Shown: positions 6,832 to 14,703, counted from the stretch's first letter. The stretch is 18,583 bases of DNA from DATNIC01 sp035604635 (GCA_035604635.1 DATNIC010000077.1:1-18583); one strand, 5' to 3'. Notes: generated by a model from the letters alone, not told the origin. Made by a program: numbers and translations.

Positions 6832-8932
6832 GGCGGCACCCGTGATCGATCGGCTGCTGCGCCCGCGCTCGATCGCGATCGTCGGAATCTCCCCCCAACC
6901 GAATTCTCCGGGGGCGGCGGTCCTGGACAATCTCGAGCGCTTCGGCTACCCGGCCACCGTGCATCTGGTCAGCCGCAACCGCACCGAAGTGATCGGGCGT
7001 GCGTGCGTCTCGACCGTCGACGAACTGCCGGAAGGCATCGATCTCGCGCTGCTGTTCGTCCCGCAGGCGGCGGTCCTCGAGGCAATGCGTGCGTGCGCGC
7101 GCCGGAAGGTCGGTGCGGCGATCGTCTACGCCGCAGGCTGGGCCGAAACGGGCGACGCCGGGCGCGCCGCCCAGGAGGAGCTCGCGCAGATCGCTCGCGA
7201 CGGCGGCATCGCGCTGCTCGGTCCCAATTGCTTGGGCATCGTCAGTTACGTCGACGGCCTGGCGCTGTCGTTTTCCCCGCTGCGGCCCTCCCCGCAGCCC
7301 GCGGGGCGCCAAGTCGCCTTCGTGAGCCAGAGCGGCGGTACGCCGACGGTCGTGCGCTTCGCGCTCGCGGCGAAGTCGATCGGCGTCGCCTACCACATCT
7401 CCGTCGGCAACGAAGCGGTGCTCGGCATCGAAGATTTTCTGGAACCGATGATCGCGGACGACCGCGTCAGCGTCATCGCGGCATTTTGCGAGCAGATTCG
7501 CAAACCGCAACAGTTTCTCGCTGCCGCGCGGCTGGCGCGCGAAGCGAATAAACCGATAGTCGCACTGCAGCCGGGCGCGAGCGAAGCGGCGCGCGAGTCG
7601 GCGCGCTCGCACACCGGCGCGCTGGTCGGCGATCACGCACTGATCCGCGCGGCGATCGAACGGGCCGGGGTCGTGCCGGTCGACACGATCGAAGAGCTGA
7701 TCGACGTCATCGACTTGCTGATCCGGTTCGAGACGATTCCCTCGCGCGGACCCGCGCTGGTGGCCGACTCCGGGGCGTTCAAGGCCGTCGCGCTGGATTA
7801 TTGCGAGCGGCTCGGTTTGCCGCTGCCGGCATTTGACGCGCCGAGCGTCGAGCGGCTGAGCGCGGTGATCCCGAAGTTCGTCGGCACCGCCAATCCGCTC
7901 GACCTCACCGCGCAAGCGATTATCGACACCCAGATGTATGCCGACGCGATCGATGCGGTGGCTTCGGATACCGCCACGGGATCGACGATCGTGTCCGGGA
8001 TCTTCGGCACCGGCGAAGGCGGTCTCGGCAAGGTGCGCACGATGATTCCGCCGTTAAAGCGCAATTGGGCGACGCGGGCCGGTGCGATCGCGATGCTGGT
8101 CTACGACGCCGAGATCCTCCCCGAAGTGTTCCGCGAGTGTGCGGACGCCGGCATCCCGTTCTTCCGCTCGCCCGAGCGGGCGTTTCGCGCCCTGCGCCGC
8201 GTGACGACCTATGGTGAGTTCCTGAAACGGCCGGTGCGGGCGGCGCGTGCGCTGCCGCCGCCGGTGGAACTCGGCGCGGGCGGGATCGTCCCCGAGTACC
8301 GTGCCAAAGCGATCCTCGCCGCAGCCGGCATCGCCGCCCCGCGCGGCATTCTCGCCGCCGACCTCGAAGCGGCGCAGCGCGCGGCGACCGAGCTCGGTTT
8401 CCCGGTAGCGCTAAAGATGCAGTCCGCCGCGCTCGCGCACAAGAGCGATGCCGGCGCGCTCGCGTTGAACGTCACCGGCGCGCAGCAACTCGCGGCGGCG
8501 TGGGAGCGCATCCACGCGAACGTGCGCGCGGCCCGCGGCGCGGTCGCGATCGACGGCATGTTGGTCGAAGCAATGGCGAAGCCGGGCGTGGAATTGATCG
8601 CCGGCGCGCGCCGCGATCCCGAGTGGGGGACGACGCTGGTGGCCGGACTCGGTGGAATTTGGGCCGAGATGCTGCATGATACCATCGTCATCCCGACCGA
8701 CGCGGACGACGACGACATCGTCGCGGCGCTCCGGCGGTTGCGCGCCGCGCCGCTCTTGGCGGGCGCGCGCGGCGCGCCGCCGCTCGACGTCCGGGCCGCG
8801 GCGCGCGCGCTGGCGATCCTCGGCGCGCTTATCGAGGCAACGCCGGACATCGCCGAGATCGAGATCAACCCGCTGATGCTCTATCCCGACGGCGTCCTCG
8901 CGCTCGACGCGCTGATAACGACTACTCGATAA
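6821..8932 (+). CDS. ADP-forming acyl-CoA synthetase (FerA/acetate-CoA ligase family)
   Basis: This 703-aa NDP-forming acyl-CoA synthetase activates a carboxylate to its CoA thioester through acyl-phosphate and phosphohistidine steps. The N-terminal CoA-binding domain starts with RPRSIAIVGIS (14-24), followed by two succinyl-CoA-ligase-like domains. The phosphorylated histidine is H264 in ARSHTGALVG. A C-terminal ATP-grasp domain begins near PEYRAKAILAAAGI (about 489). Length and domain order match single-chain enzymes such as FerA, the feruloyl-CoA synthetase of Sphingobium SYK-6. The GTG at 6821 overlaps the preceding gene by 11 bases, so the synthetase and hydratase/lyase are coupled; a GTG at 6842 is an alternative start. 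Substrate assignment to an aryl-propenoic acid rests on this context. The 3' end runs into a 13-bp tandem duplication. Confidence 0.9.
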   Translation: MTTEAAPVIDRLLRPRSIAIVGISPQPNSPGAAVLDNLERFGYPATVHLVSRNRTEVIGRACVSTVDELPEGIDLALLFVPQAAVLEAMRACARRKVGAAIVYAAGWAETGDAGRAAQEELAQIARDGGIALLGPNCLGIVSYVDGLALSFSPLRPSPQPAGRQVAFVSQSGGTPTVVRFALAAKSIGVAYHISVGNEAVLGIEDFLEPMIADDRVSVIAAFCEQIRKPQQFLAAARLAREANKPIVALQPGASEAARESARSHTGALVGDHALIRAAIERAGVVPVDTIEELIDVIDLLIRFETIPSRGPALVADSGAFKAVALDYCERLGLPLPAFDAPSVERLSAVIPKFVGTANPLDLTAQAIIDTQMYADAIDAVASDTATGSTIVSGIFGTGEGGLGKVRTMIPPLKRNWATRAGAIAMLVYDAEILPEVFRECADAGIPFFRSPERAFRALRRVTTYGEFLKRPVRAARALPPPVELGAGGIVPEYRAKAILAAAGIAAPRGILAADLEAAQRAATELGFPVALKMQSAALAHKSDAGALALNVTGAQQLAAAWERIHANVRAARGAVAIDGMLVEAMAKPGVELIAGARRDPEWGTTLVAGLGGIWAEMLHDTIVIPTDADDDDIVAALRRLRAAPLLAGARGAPPLDVRAAARALAILGALIEATPDIAEIEINPLMLYPDGVLALDALITTTR

Positions 8933-8940
8933 CGACTACT
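8914..8940. repeat. 13-bp tandem duplication spanning two convergent stop codons
   Basis: GATAACGACTACT occurs at 8914-8926 and again at 8928-8940, separated by one C (14-bp period). The second copy contains the TAA of the acyl-CoA synthetase (8930-8932) and the complement of the TAG of the LivK-type gene (8936-8938). The synthetase thus gains its C-terminal tail and stop from the duplication. Only three bases separate the two convergent stop codons, and no terminator hairpin is visible. Confidence 0.9.
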
Positions 8941-10087
8941 TCGGTGCGTCCGTCCAGACAAGGCCATTCGGCACGATCACGTGCACCGAGTCGATCGTCA
9001 TCCCGTTGTGATCCTTGGGTGAAAAACGGTACGTTGCCATCACGCCCTTGATCGGACCGCCTTTTTCCAAGTAATCCGAGAGGCTCTTGCCGTCGGTCTT
9101 CCCGTTGGTGCCTTTAAGCGCGGCGGCCACGATCGTCGCGGCGTCCCACGTCTGAGCGGCGAAGGTGACGGCCGGCGTTTTGTACGTCGCCAGATAGAGA
9201 TCTTCGAACGCCTTCTGCTCCGGCGACGGATGGTTTTTCGAGAGCGCGCCGATCGAGTAGACACCCGCATCGGCAGGACCGGCGATCCTCAGGAACGCCT
9301 CGGAATCGATTCCGCCCGATGACAGGATCGGTTTGGTGTAACCGAGCTGACGGAACTGTTTGACGACGAGCGCGGGCGTCGTCGTCGCTCCCCACATCAC
9401 GATCGCATCGGGATTCGTCGCCATCAGCCGCTGGATCTGCGGGGTGAAGTCGGTCGCGTCACCGGCATACGCCTCGCTGCCGAGGACCGCGATGCCGTGA
9501 TCTTTGGCAGTACCGGTCGCGATCTCCGCACCGTTGGTGCCGAAGAAGTTGGCGTCGTGGATGATCGCGACTTTCTTCAAGCCGAGTTTGGTCTTGCCGA
9601 AAGCGAGCAGCGCTTGCGCCGAGATCTGGTCGCTCGCCTGCGATTGGAAGATCGTCTTGACGACGCCGTTCTTCGCATTCCAAATCGATTGCGTCGGCAC
9701 CATGATCATCTGCAGCATGCCGGCTTGCGCCGTGACGCGGGCGACCGCGCCGCTGGTGTCGACGCGGGTGCCGCACAGGATGATGGAAACGCCGCTAGAG
9801 ATTTGCTGCGTCGCCAACTGTGAGGCGACGTCGGCCTTCGCTTCGTCATCGACGATTTCGAAGTGGATCGGCCGGCCGTTGATCCCGCCGTGCGCGTTGA
9901 TCTCGCTTTCGGCCATTTTCAGCCCGTTGACTTGCGGCAGCCCGAGCGGCGCCGACGGACCGGAATACGAGAGAATCGCGCCGATCCGGTACGGCTGCGG
10001 TTGTTGTTGGGCCGAAGCGCTGGACGAGCACAGCGCGAGGACGAAGACGGAAAGTCCGGCCGCCACGGCCCGCGTCAATCGATTCAT
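8936..10087 (-). CDS. Branched-chain-type ABC transporter substrate-binding protein (LivK family)
   Basis: This 383-aa periplasmic binding protein belongs to the Peripla_BP_6/LivK family. A signal peptide (hydrophobic core GLSVFVLALC, probable cleavage after SSASA at residue 26) precedes the family start YRIGAILSYSGPSAPLG. The later block NAHGGINGRPIHFEIVDDEAKAD is highly typical of Liv-type receptors. The ATG is preceded by AGAGGTAG. It is the natural receptor for the livH-livMG-livF importer 3 kb away, although it lies across the convergent acyl-CoA operon on the other side. Homologous receptors bind amino acids, amides or aromatic acids such as benzoate and coumarate derivatives. The ligand cannot be read from the sequence. 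Confidence 0.92.
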   Translation of the reverse strand: MNRLTRAVAAGLSVFVLALCSSSASAQQQPQPYRIGAILSYSGPSAPLGLPQVNGLKMAESEINAHGGINGRPIHFEIVDDEAKADVASQLATQQISSGVSIILCGTRVDTSGAVARVTAQAGMLQMIMVPTQSIWNAKNGVVKTIFQSQASDQISAQALLAFGKTKLGLKKVAIIHDANFFGTNGAEIATGTAKDHGIAVLGSEAYAGDATDFTPQIQRLMATNPDAIVMWGATTTPALVVKQFRQLGYTKPILSSGGIDSEAFLRIAGPADAGVYSIGALSKNHPSPEQKAFEDLYLATYKTPAVTFAAQTWDAATIVAAALKGTNGKTDGKSLSDYLEKGGPIKGVMATYRFSPKDHNGMTIDSVHVIVPNGLVWTDAPK

Positions 10088-10101
10088 GCTACCTCTTTAA
10101 C

Positions 10102-10115
10102 GCCGCGATCGCGGC
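10102..10115. promoter_or_regulatory. 14-bp perfect palindrome upstream of the LivK-type gene
   Basis: GCCGCGATCGCGGC is a perfect palindrome centred in the 62-bp gap (10088-10149), about 14 bases upstream of the LivK-type start codon on the minus strand. It could be an operator or a short RNA hairpin. No T tract follows it, so it is not a standard terminator. It contains GCGATCGC, a word that also recurs inside genes here, so chance is possible. Confidence 0.35.
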
Positions 10116-10149
10116 AAACGAAAACTTCCTGTCAGCTTCCCTCAAACCT

Positions 10150-11172
10150 CTAGCTGGGGATGTCGAAAATCGCGTTGAACGCCCTAGCGTCGTCGTTGTA
10201 GTAAATACTATCCGTGGGATTGTTGACGACGTAACGGACCTTGCCATTGAGCAATTCCGGATCATTCTTGGCGTCTTTTCGCGGCGAGAGCCGTCCGAGC
10301 GCTTCTTTCTGCCATTCCTGCGTCGGGAGTGAGAGCCACCACCGTACCATCAGCCGTGCCGCGCTAGGATGCGGCGCATCCTTCATGATCGCGACGGGAT
10401 AAAGCTCGATAAAGGTCGGCGTCGGATTTACGAAATCGATCGGCGCGCCTTTCCTTTTTTCCAACAGCCCATCATACCCGTACATGTTGGGGGCTGCCAG
10501 AATGTCGCCGGCTTCGATGAACTGTATCCCGATCTGTTTGCTGCTCAACAGGTGCGGCTTGTTTGCGGCATACGCTCGCATCAGCCCGTCGGCTCGGTCT
10601 TGCCCGTAATACCGCCGAAGCGCTTGGTACCACTCATATGATCCCACAAACAGGCCGAATTGGCCGCGCCATTCCTTTCCGGCCAAATCATCCCACGTTC
10701 GCGGCGGCTTGATTCCGGCAATCTTGAGCCGGACCGGATTGAATGCGATCGTCTCCGTGTTGATGATGACCGACGACCAATAGCCTTCGGAGTCAAAAGT
10801 CCCCGGCAAGAGCGCCGCATTCTCGGGCGGACGGTACTGCGTGAAGAAGCCCTGTCGCTTGAGCAGATCCATCTGGATTCCGCCGTCGCTAACGACGTCG
10901 ATCCCGGCGCGGCCGCTGCGCTCTTCGGTCATGACTCGACTCGGGAGCGCGGTGCTCTCCAAGCGCAGCACCTGCACTTTGATTCCATAGGTCGACTCGA
11001 AGCGCTGAGCGACGGCGCTGAGTTGCACCTGGTTCAACGCGCCGTAAAACACAAGCGCGCCGTCCTTTTTTGCCGCCGCGATCAGGGCCGCATCGGCGAC
11101 CGGGACGCTCGGCGCTGCTGACGCGAATTGGGCCGCTGCAAGGATGCAGCCGATGCCGGCCAGCGCGCGCAG
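10150..11172 (-). CDS. ABC transporter substrate-binding protein, iron/family 1 type
   Basis: This binding protein of about 340 aa resembles ferric-iron and family 1 receptors (AfuA/FbpA-like fold): LIAAAKKDGALVFYGALNQ, then YGIKVQVLRLES, FNPVRLKIAGIKPPRTWDDL, and a C-terminal block with WLSLPTQEWQKEALGRLSPR. An export signal is clear (RALAGIGCILAAAQFASA, then APS). No ATG, GTG or TTG lies in frame between the previous gene's stop and this signal. The nearest plausible start is the CTG at 11172, six bases after that stop, with only a distant GAGG. The next in-frame ATG upstream (11490) would put over 100 basic, antisense-like residues before the signal. No cognate permease or ATPase is nearby. 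Four 60-base lines inside the gene counted by hand give 54% GC, lower than adjacent genes, hinting at separate origin. Confidence 0.82.
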   Translation of the reverse strand: MRALAGIGCILAAAQFASAAPSVPVADAALIAAAKKDGALVFYGALNQVQLSAVAQRFESTYGIKVQVLRLESTALPSRVMTEERSGRAGIDVVSDGGIQMDLLKRQGFFTQYRPPENAALLPGTFDSEGYWSSVIINTETIAFNPVRLKIAGIKPPRTWDDLAGKEWRGQFGLFVGSYEWYQALRRYYGQDRADGLMRAYAANKPHLLSSKQIGIQFIEAGDILAAPNMYGYDGLLEKRKGAPIDFVNPTPTFIELYPVAIMKDAPHPSAARLMVRWWLSLPTQEWQKEALGRLSPRKDAKNDPELLNGKVRYVVNNPTDSIYYNDDARAFNAIFDIPS

Positions 11173-11177
11173 GCGCG

Positions 11178-12140
11178 TTAGCGCACCGCCTCGGCGATCA
11201 ACGAGTCGTCGTAGAACATCTTCAGATCCGGCATCGCGGTGAGTATCCCGGAGCCGACGGCTCCGGCTGCGACGGCACGCATCCCGGCGAGATCGAAACG
11301 CAAGTTCGGGTCGAATGCGCGCCACTGCCTCCAGTTCAAATCGTAGGCCTTCCGCGCGACGTCGGGGTCGATGTTCGTCACCGCCGTCAGGATCGCGGCG
11401 GTCTCGTCGGGATGCGCGTAACCGAACCGGATCGCCTTGCGGATCGCGCGCAGGAAGTGGACGGCGACCGGACGGTTCGCGGCCAGCCATCCCGTATTCG
11501 CCACGAACCCCTCGAAGAGCCAGTCCTTGATGTAATCGTGAGCAGCCCCGAGCTGGTGCATCCCCTTCGACATAGCGACCAAGTCGTACGGCTGGTTCAG
11601 CATCGCCGCTTGGACGTTGCCCGACGTGATCGCCGCGTAGCGCGCGGTCGTGCTCGTGCTGACGATGACGTTGAAATCCTCCATCGTCATCCGGTGCGCC
11701 TGGAGCATCTTGCCGAGCGTGATCCCGGTAACGTCGAGCTTCGGGCCGATGACGATCGTCTTACCTTTGAGCTGCGACCAGTCGGTGATCGAGGGCAACG
11801 CGACGAGCGTGTACGGGTTCGTCTGAAATCCCGGCGCGATGAACTTGAGCGGCAAGCCGTGTGTGATCGCGCCCATCACGCTGTCCGTGCTGTCGGCCCC
11901 CATTCCCACGCTGCCCGACGCGAGGAGGTTGATCACGTTCGCGGGGCTTCCCCCGGTGATGAGCGTGACGTGCAAGCCTTCTTCGCGAAAGAAGCCCTGC
12001 TTGTCCGCGATGAAGAGATCGAGTTCGACGGCTGTCGGGCTAACGATCGCGAACTGCAGCTCGGTGAGCGCATTTTGCGCGGCGGCCGGGACGCTCGTCG
12101 CGAGCGCGAGGCACGCGACGAGCGCTAGGAGCGGGCGGAT
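11178..12140 (-). CDS. ABC transporter substrate-binding protein, NMT1/SsuA type
   Basis: This predicted periplasmic receptor of about 320 aa has a signal peptide RPLLALVACLALATSVPAAA, then ELQFAIVSPTAVELDLFIAD and KQGFFREEGLHVTLITGG, the standard N-terminus of NMT1-like receptors. The first conventional start in frame, TTG at 11975, would delete the signal and the first strand of the fold, so the real start must lie upstream. Only an ATC at 12140 fits. It has GGAG (12151-12148) seven bases upstream and gives a signal peptide of normal length, overlapping the VOC gene by 16 bases. A rare ATC start or a sequencing error are the options. It lies between the VOC gene and another orphan receptor. 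No permease for it is in the window. Confidence 0.84.
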   Translation of the reverse strand: MRPLLALVACLALATSVPAAAQNALTELQFAIVSPTAVELDLFIADKQGFFREEGLHVTLITGGSPANVINLLASGSVGMGADSTDSVMGAITHGLPLKFIAPGFQTNPYTLVALPSITDWSQLKGKTIVIGPKLDVTGITLGKMLQAHRMTMEDFNVIVSTSTTARYAAITSGNVQAAMLNQPYDLVAMSKGMHQLGAAHDYIKDWLFEGFVANTGWLAANRPVAVHFLRAIRKAIRFGYAHPDETAAILTAVTNIDPDVARKAYDLNWRQWRAFDPNLRFDLAGMRAVAAGAVGSGILTAMPDLKMFYDDSLIAEAVR

Positions 12141-12928
12141 AGGAACACTCCGTCGACGTCGGCGAGCAGGTATTGGCAGCGCTGACAGCTCTTGCGCTCG
12201 AGCTCGGCGCGCACTTTGCCTTCGGCGCCCGACTCGAAGGGGTAGGGCGCGAGGCGCGGGTTGCTGTCGGTCAGCGTCGCGACGTCGGCTTTGAACTTTT
12301 CGAGGTCCTCGACAGCGAATCCGATGTGATCGAGCGCTGCTCCGGCGATCCCCGTTCCGGCGAAGTCCGTAATGTGCCAGGGCATGATGACGAGCGTGAT
12401 ATGTCCGTCGCTGAGGTAATAATTGGCGTCACCGTTGGTATGCTGCTCGAGGCCCAAGACGTCGCAGTAGAACTCCGCCATCCCCTTCGGGCGCATCGTT
12501 CGCAGTGCGAAATGATCGACGTGCCGCTCGGTCAAGGGCTTGCCGCTCTCGGCGTAGACGTCAGCCCGATTTTCGGCGTCCTTTTGCGATAGGTCGAAGA
12601 TGTTGCCGTCGGGATCGTGCGTGGTGTAACTCGCGAACGGCCGGTTCGACGGGCGTTTGAGCCATTCCACACCGTGCTTTTCCAGTCGTTTGAAGGCAGC
12701 GTCGACGTCGGTCACCTCCGCTCCGAAGTGATCGAAGCGCGCCGCTCTGCCGGCCGACCGCGGATTCAGGTTGATCCCGACGTAGCCGTCGTGCACCGCA
12801 TAGGCCCGCCCGGCGATCGATTTGCGCGAGCTGCTGAACGCACGCAGGCCGAAAAGCTCCTGATAGAACGTCCCGGAGAGCGTGTAGTTCTCGGTGACGA
12901 TTGCAAGGTGATTGAGCTTCGCGGCCAT
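12125..12928 (-). CDS. Two-module VOC-family protein (glyoxalase/extradiol dioxygenase-like)
   Basis: This 267-aa protein has two vicinal-oxygen-chelate modules, like type I extradiol ring-cleavage dioxygenases. Module 1 shows candidate metal ligands H7 (LNHLAIV), H67 (FDHFGAEV) and D112 (DPDGNIFDL, where Glu is usual). Module 2, normally the active one in extradiol enzymes, has H139 (VDHFALR) and H201 (LDHIGFAV), but the usual Glu near the C-terminus appears to be Ser264 (DVDGVFLS). It also carries a C-terminal CxxC (C248, C251). A classic catechol dioxygenase is therefore uncertain; an isomerase, lyase or atypical dioxygenase is possible. The ATG follows AAGGGAA at good spacing, 15 bases after eno, so it is probably transcribed with ndk-eno. 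Confidence 0.85.
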   Translation of the reverse strand: MAAKLNHLAIVTENYTLSGTFYQELFGLRAFSSSRKSIAGRAYAVHDGYVGINLNPRSAGRAARFDHFGAEVTDVDAAFKRLEKHGVEWLKRPSNRPFASYTTHDPDGNIFDLSQKDAENRADVYAESGKPLTERHVDHFALRTMRPKGMAEFYCDVLGLEQHTNGDANYYLSDGHITLVIMPWHITDFAGTGIAGAALDHIGFAVEDLEKFKADVATLTDSNPRLAPYPFESGAEGKVRAELERKSCQRCQYLLADVDGVFLSARS

Positions 12929-12943
12929 GACGGTTCCCTTCGT

Positions 12944-14230
12944 TTACGCTCCGGCGAAAGCGCGGCGTCCCGGATAGCGGGCCGTTCGACCGAGTTCTTC
13001 TTCGATCCCCATCAAACGATTGTATTTTTCAACCCGGTCGCTGCGGGCGAGCGAACCGGTCTTGATCTGTCCGGCCCCAGTCGCGACGGCCAGATCGGCG
13101 ATCGTCGTGTCGGCCGTCTCGCCCGAGCGGTGCGAGATCACCGCGCGCCAACCGGCTTGGTGCGCCGTCTCGACTGCGTCAATCGTTTCGGACAGCGTCC
13201 CGATCTGGTTGACCTTAATCAAGATCGCGTTGGCGGCGCGCTCGCGAATTCCGCGCTCGAGCCGCTTCACGTTCGTAACGAGCAGATCGTCGCCGACGAG
13301 CTGAACGCGCGCTCCGAGCCGTTGAGTCAAGAGCTTCCAGCCGTCCCAATCGTCCTCGGCTAGCCCGTCCTCGATCGAAACGATCGGATAGTTCTTCACC
13401 AAGCCCTCGTACATGCCGACCATCTCGGCGGCGTTCATCGGATGATCGGGCAAATGCGGATAGTATTTCCCGTCGCGGTAAAACTCGGTCGCCGCCGAAT
13501 CGAGTGCGATCGCGATCTCGTCGCCCGCCTTGTAGCCGGCCTTTTCGATTGCCTCTATTAATAGCTTCAGCGCCTGATCGATCGAATCGAGCGGCGGCGC
13601 ATAACCGCCCTCGTCGCCGACGAGCGTCGACAGCTTGCGATCGCGAAGAAGCTTTCCGAGGGCATGAAACGTCTCCGCGCCGTAGCGGACCGCTTCGGTC
13701 AGCGACGGCGCCCCGAGCGGGACGATCATGATCTCCTGGAACTGCAGCGCGCCGTCGGCGTGCCTGCCCCCGTTGATGACGTTCATCATCGGGACGGGCA
13801 ACGTCGTCGCGGTCGGCCCGCCCAAATACCGGTAGAGCGGGATCCCAAGGCTGGCCGCGGCGGCGCGCGCGACGGCGAGTGAGATCCCCAGGAGCGCGTT
13901 CGCGCCGACGTTCGATTTGTTCTCGGTCCCGTCCATCTCCATCAACTGTTCGTCGATCTCGCGCTGGGCCGTCACGTCAAGGCCTTCGAGGGTCGGGCCG
14001 AGCAGATCGTTGACCGCGTCGACCGCTTTCCGCACGCCCTTTCCATTATAACGGGCTTCGTCGCCGTCGCGCAGCTCGTGCGCTTCGTGTGCGCCGGTGG
14101 AAGCGCCCGACGGAACCATTGCCTCGGCGAAGGCACCGTAGTTCGTCGTCACCAAGACCGCGATGGTCGGATTCCCCCGGGAGTCGAGGACCTCACGCGC
14201 GTGGACGCGCTCGATGGCAGGGCGCTCCAT
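12944..14230 (-). CDS. eno: Enolase
   Basis: This 428-aa glycolytic enzyme interconverts 2-phosphoglycerate and phosphoenolpyruvate. All key residues are visible: His157 (NGGRHAD), Glu207 (GDEGGYAP), Mg ligands Asp244 (ALDSAATEF), Glu287 (SIEDGLAEDDW) and Asp314 (VGDDLLVTN), Lys339 (LIKVNQIGT), His367 (SHRSGETAD) and Lys390 (GQIKTGS). Length is normal for bacteria. The ATG at 14230 shares one base with the TGA of ndk (TGATG), indicating translational coupling. The frame is open further upstream but that sequence is antisense to ndk's own frame and has no enolase character. Adjacent downstream genes on the same strand are catabolic or transport genes, an unusual context. Confidence 0.98.
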   Translation of the reverse strand: MERPAIERVHAREVLDSRGNPTIAVLVTTNYGAFAEAMVPSGASTGAHEAHELRDGDEARYNGKGVRKAVDAVNDLLGPTLEGLDVTAQREIDEQLMEMDGTENKSNVGANALLGISLAVARAAAASLGIPLYRYLGGPTATTLPVPMMNVINGGRHADGALQFQEIMIVPLGAPSLTEAVRYGAETFHALGKLLRDRKLSTLVGDEGGYAPPLDSIDQALKLLIEAIEKAGYKAGDEIAIALDSAATEFYRDGKYYPHLPDHPMNAAEMVGMYEGLVKNYPIVSIEDGLAEDDWDGWKLLTQRLGARVQLVGDDLLVTNVKRLERGIRERAANAILIKVNQIGTLSETIDAVETAHQAGWRAVISHRSGETADTTIADLAVATGAGQIKTGSLARSDRVEKYNRLMGIEEELGRTARYPGRRAFAGA

Positions 14231-14688
14231 CAGTTGCTCACGAGCCAGTCGTGCAGAACGGTCGGACGCGCGAACAACTCGTCCGGTTCGAACCAAATCG
14301 CGATCTCGCGCTTCGCGCTCTCGGGCGAATCGCTGCCGTGAACGAGATTGCGCCCGATCGTCTGACCGAAATCGCCCCGAATCGAACCCGGCGCCGCTTT
14401 GATCGGATTCGTCGCGCCGATCGCCGCCCGGCAACCTTCGATCGCGTCACTCCCTTCGACGACGATCGCGACGACCGGAACGCTCGTGATGTACTCGACG
14501 AGCCCCTTAAAAAACGGCTTTCCCTCGTGTTCGGCGTAATGGCGCTTGGCGCGTCCTTCGTCGACCTCCATCAGCTTGAGGCCGACCAGGCCGTATCCTC
14601 GCCGCTCCAAGCGCGCAATGATCTCACCGACCAAGCCGCGCACGACGGCGTCTCCCTTACAAAGAATCAGCGTTCTTTCCATTGGCAT
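14230..14688 (-). CDS. ndk: Nucleoside diphosphate kinase
   Basis: This kinase of about 150 aa transfers the gamma phosphate between nucleoside tri- and diphosphates through a phosphohistidine. The catalytic His115 lies in NLVHGSDSPESAKREIAIWF, and the N-terminus ERTLILCKGDAVVRGLVGEI is the family hallmark, with Gly in place of the usual Pro after Lys. Numbering is from the ATG at 14682. An ATG two codons upstream (14688, MPMERT) is equally possible and is used for the coordinates. Neither has a clear Shine-Dalgarno sequence. It is translationally coupled to eno. It is divergent from the biotin ligase with only 15-21 bases between start codons. Confidence 0.97.
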   Translation of the reverse strand: MPMERTLILCKGDAVVRGLVGEIIARLERRGYGLVGLKLMEVDEGRAKRHYAEHEGKPFFKGLVEYITSVPVVAIVVEGSDAIEGCRAAIGATNPIKAAPGSIRGDFGQTIGRNLVHGSDSPESAKREIAIWFEPDELFARPTVLHDWLVSN

Positions 14689-14703
14689 AGCGCAGGGGGT
14701 TAC

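Noticed and set aside
10102..10115. HIP1-like repeat family (GCGATCGC) as a functional genome element
   Set aside because: The word also occurs inside coding sequence (for example at 2743) and is expected from the local GATCG/GCG-rich composition; a genome-wide expectation test would be needed.
11178..12140. Reading the NMT1-type receptor as a truncated pseudogene starting at TTG 11975
   Set aside because: The frame continues upstream through an intact first fold segment and a full signal peptide with a well-placed GGAG; the gene is whole and only the start codon is odd.
14089..14703. Upstream extension of the biotin ligase frame as a possible N-terminal HTH domain
   Set aside because: The stretch is antisense to ndk and eno, has no helix-turn-helix pattern, and the GTG at 14704 has an AGGGGG site.
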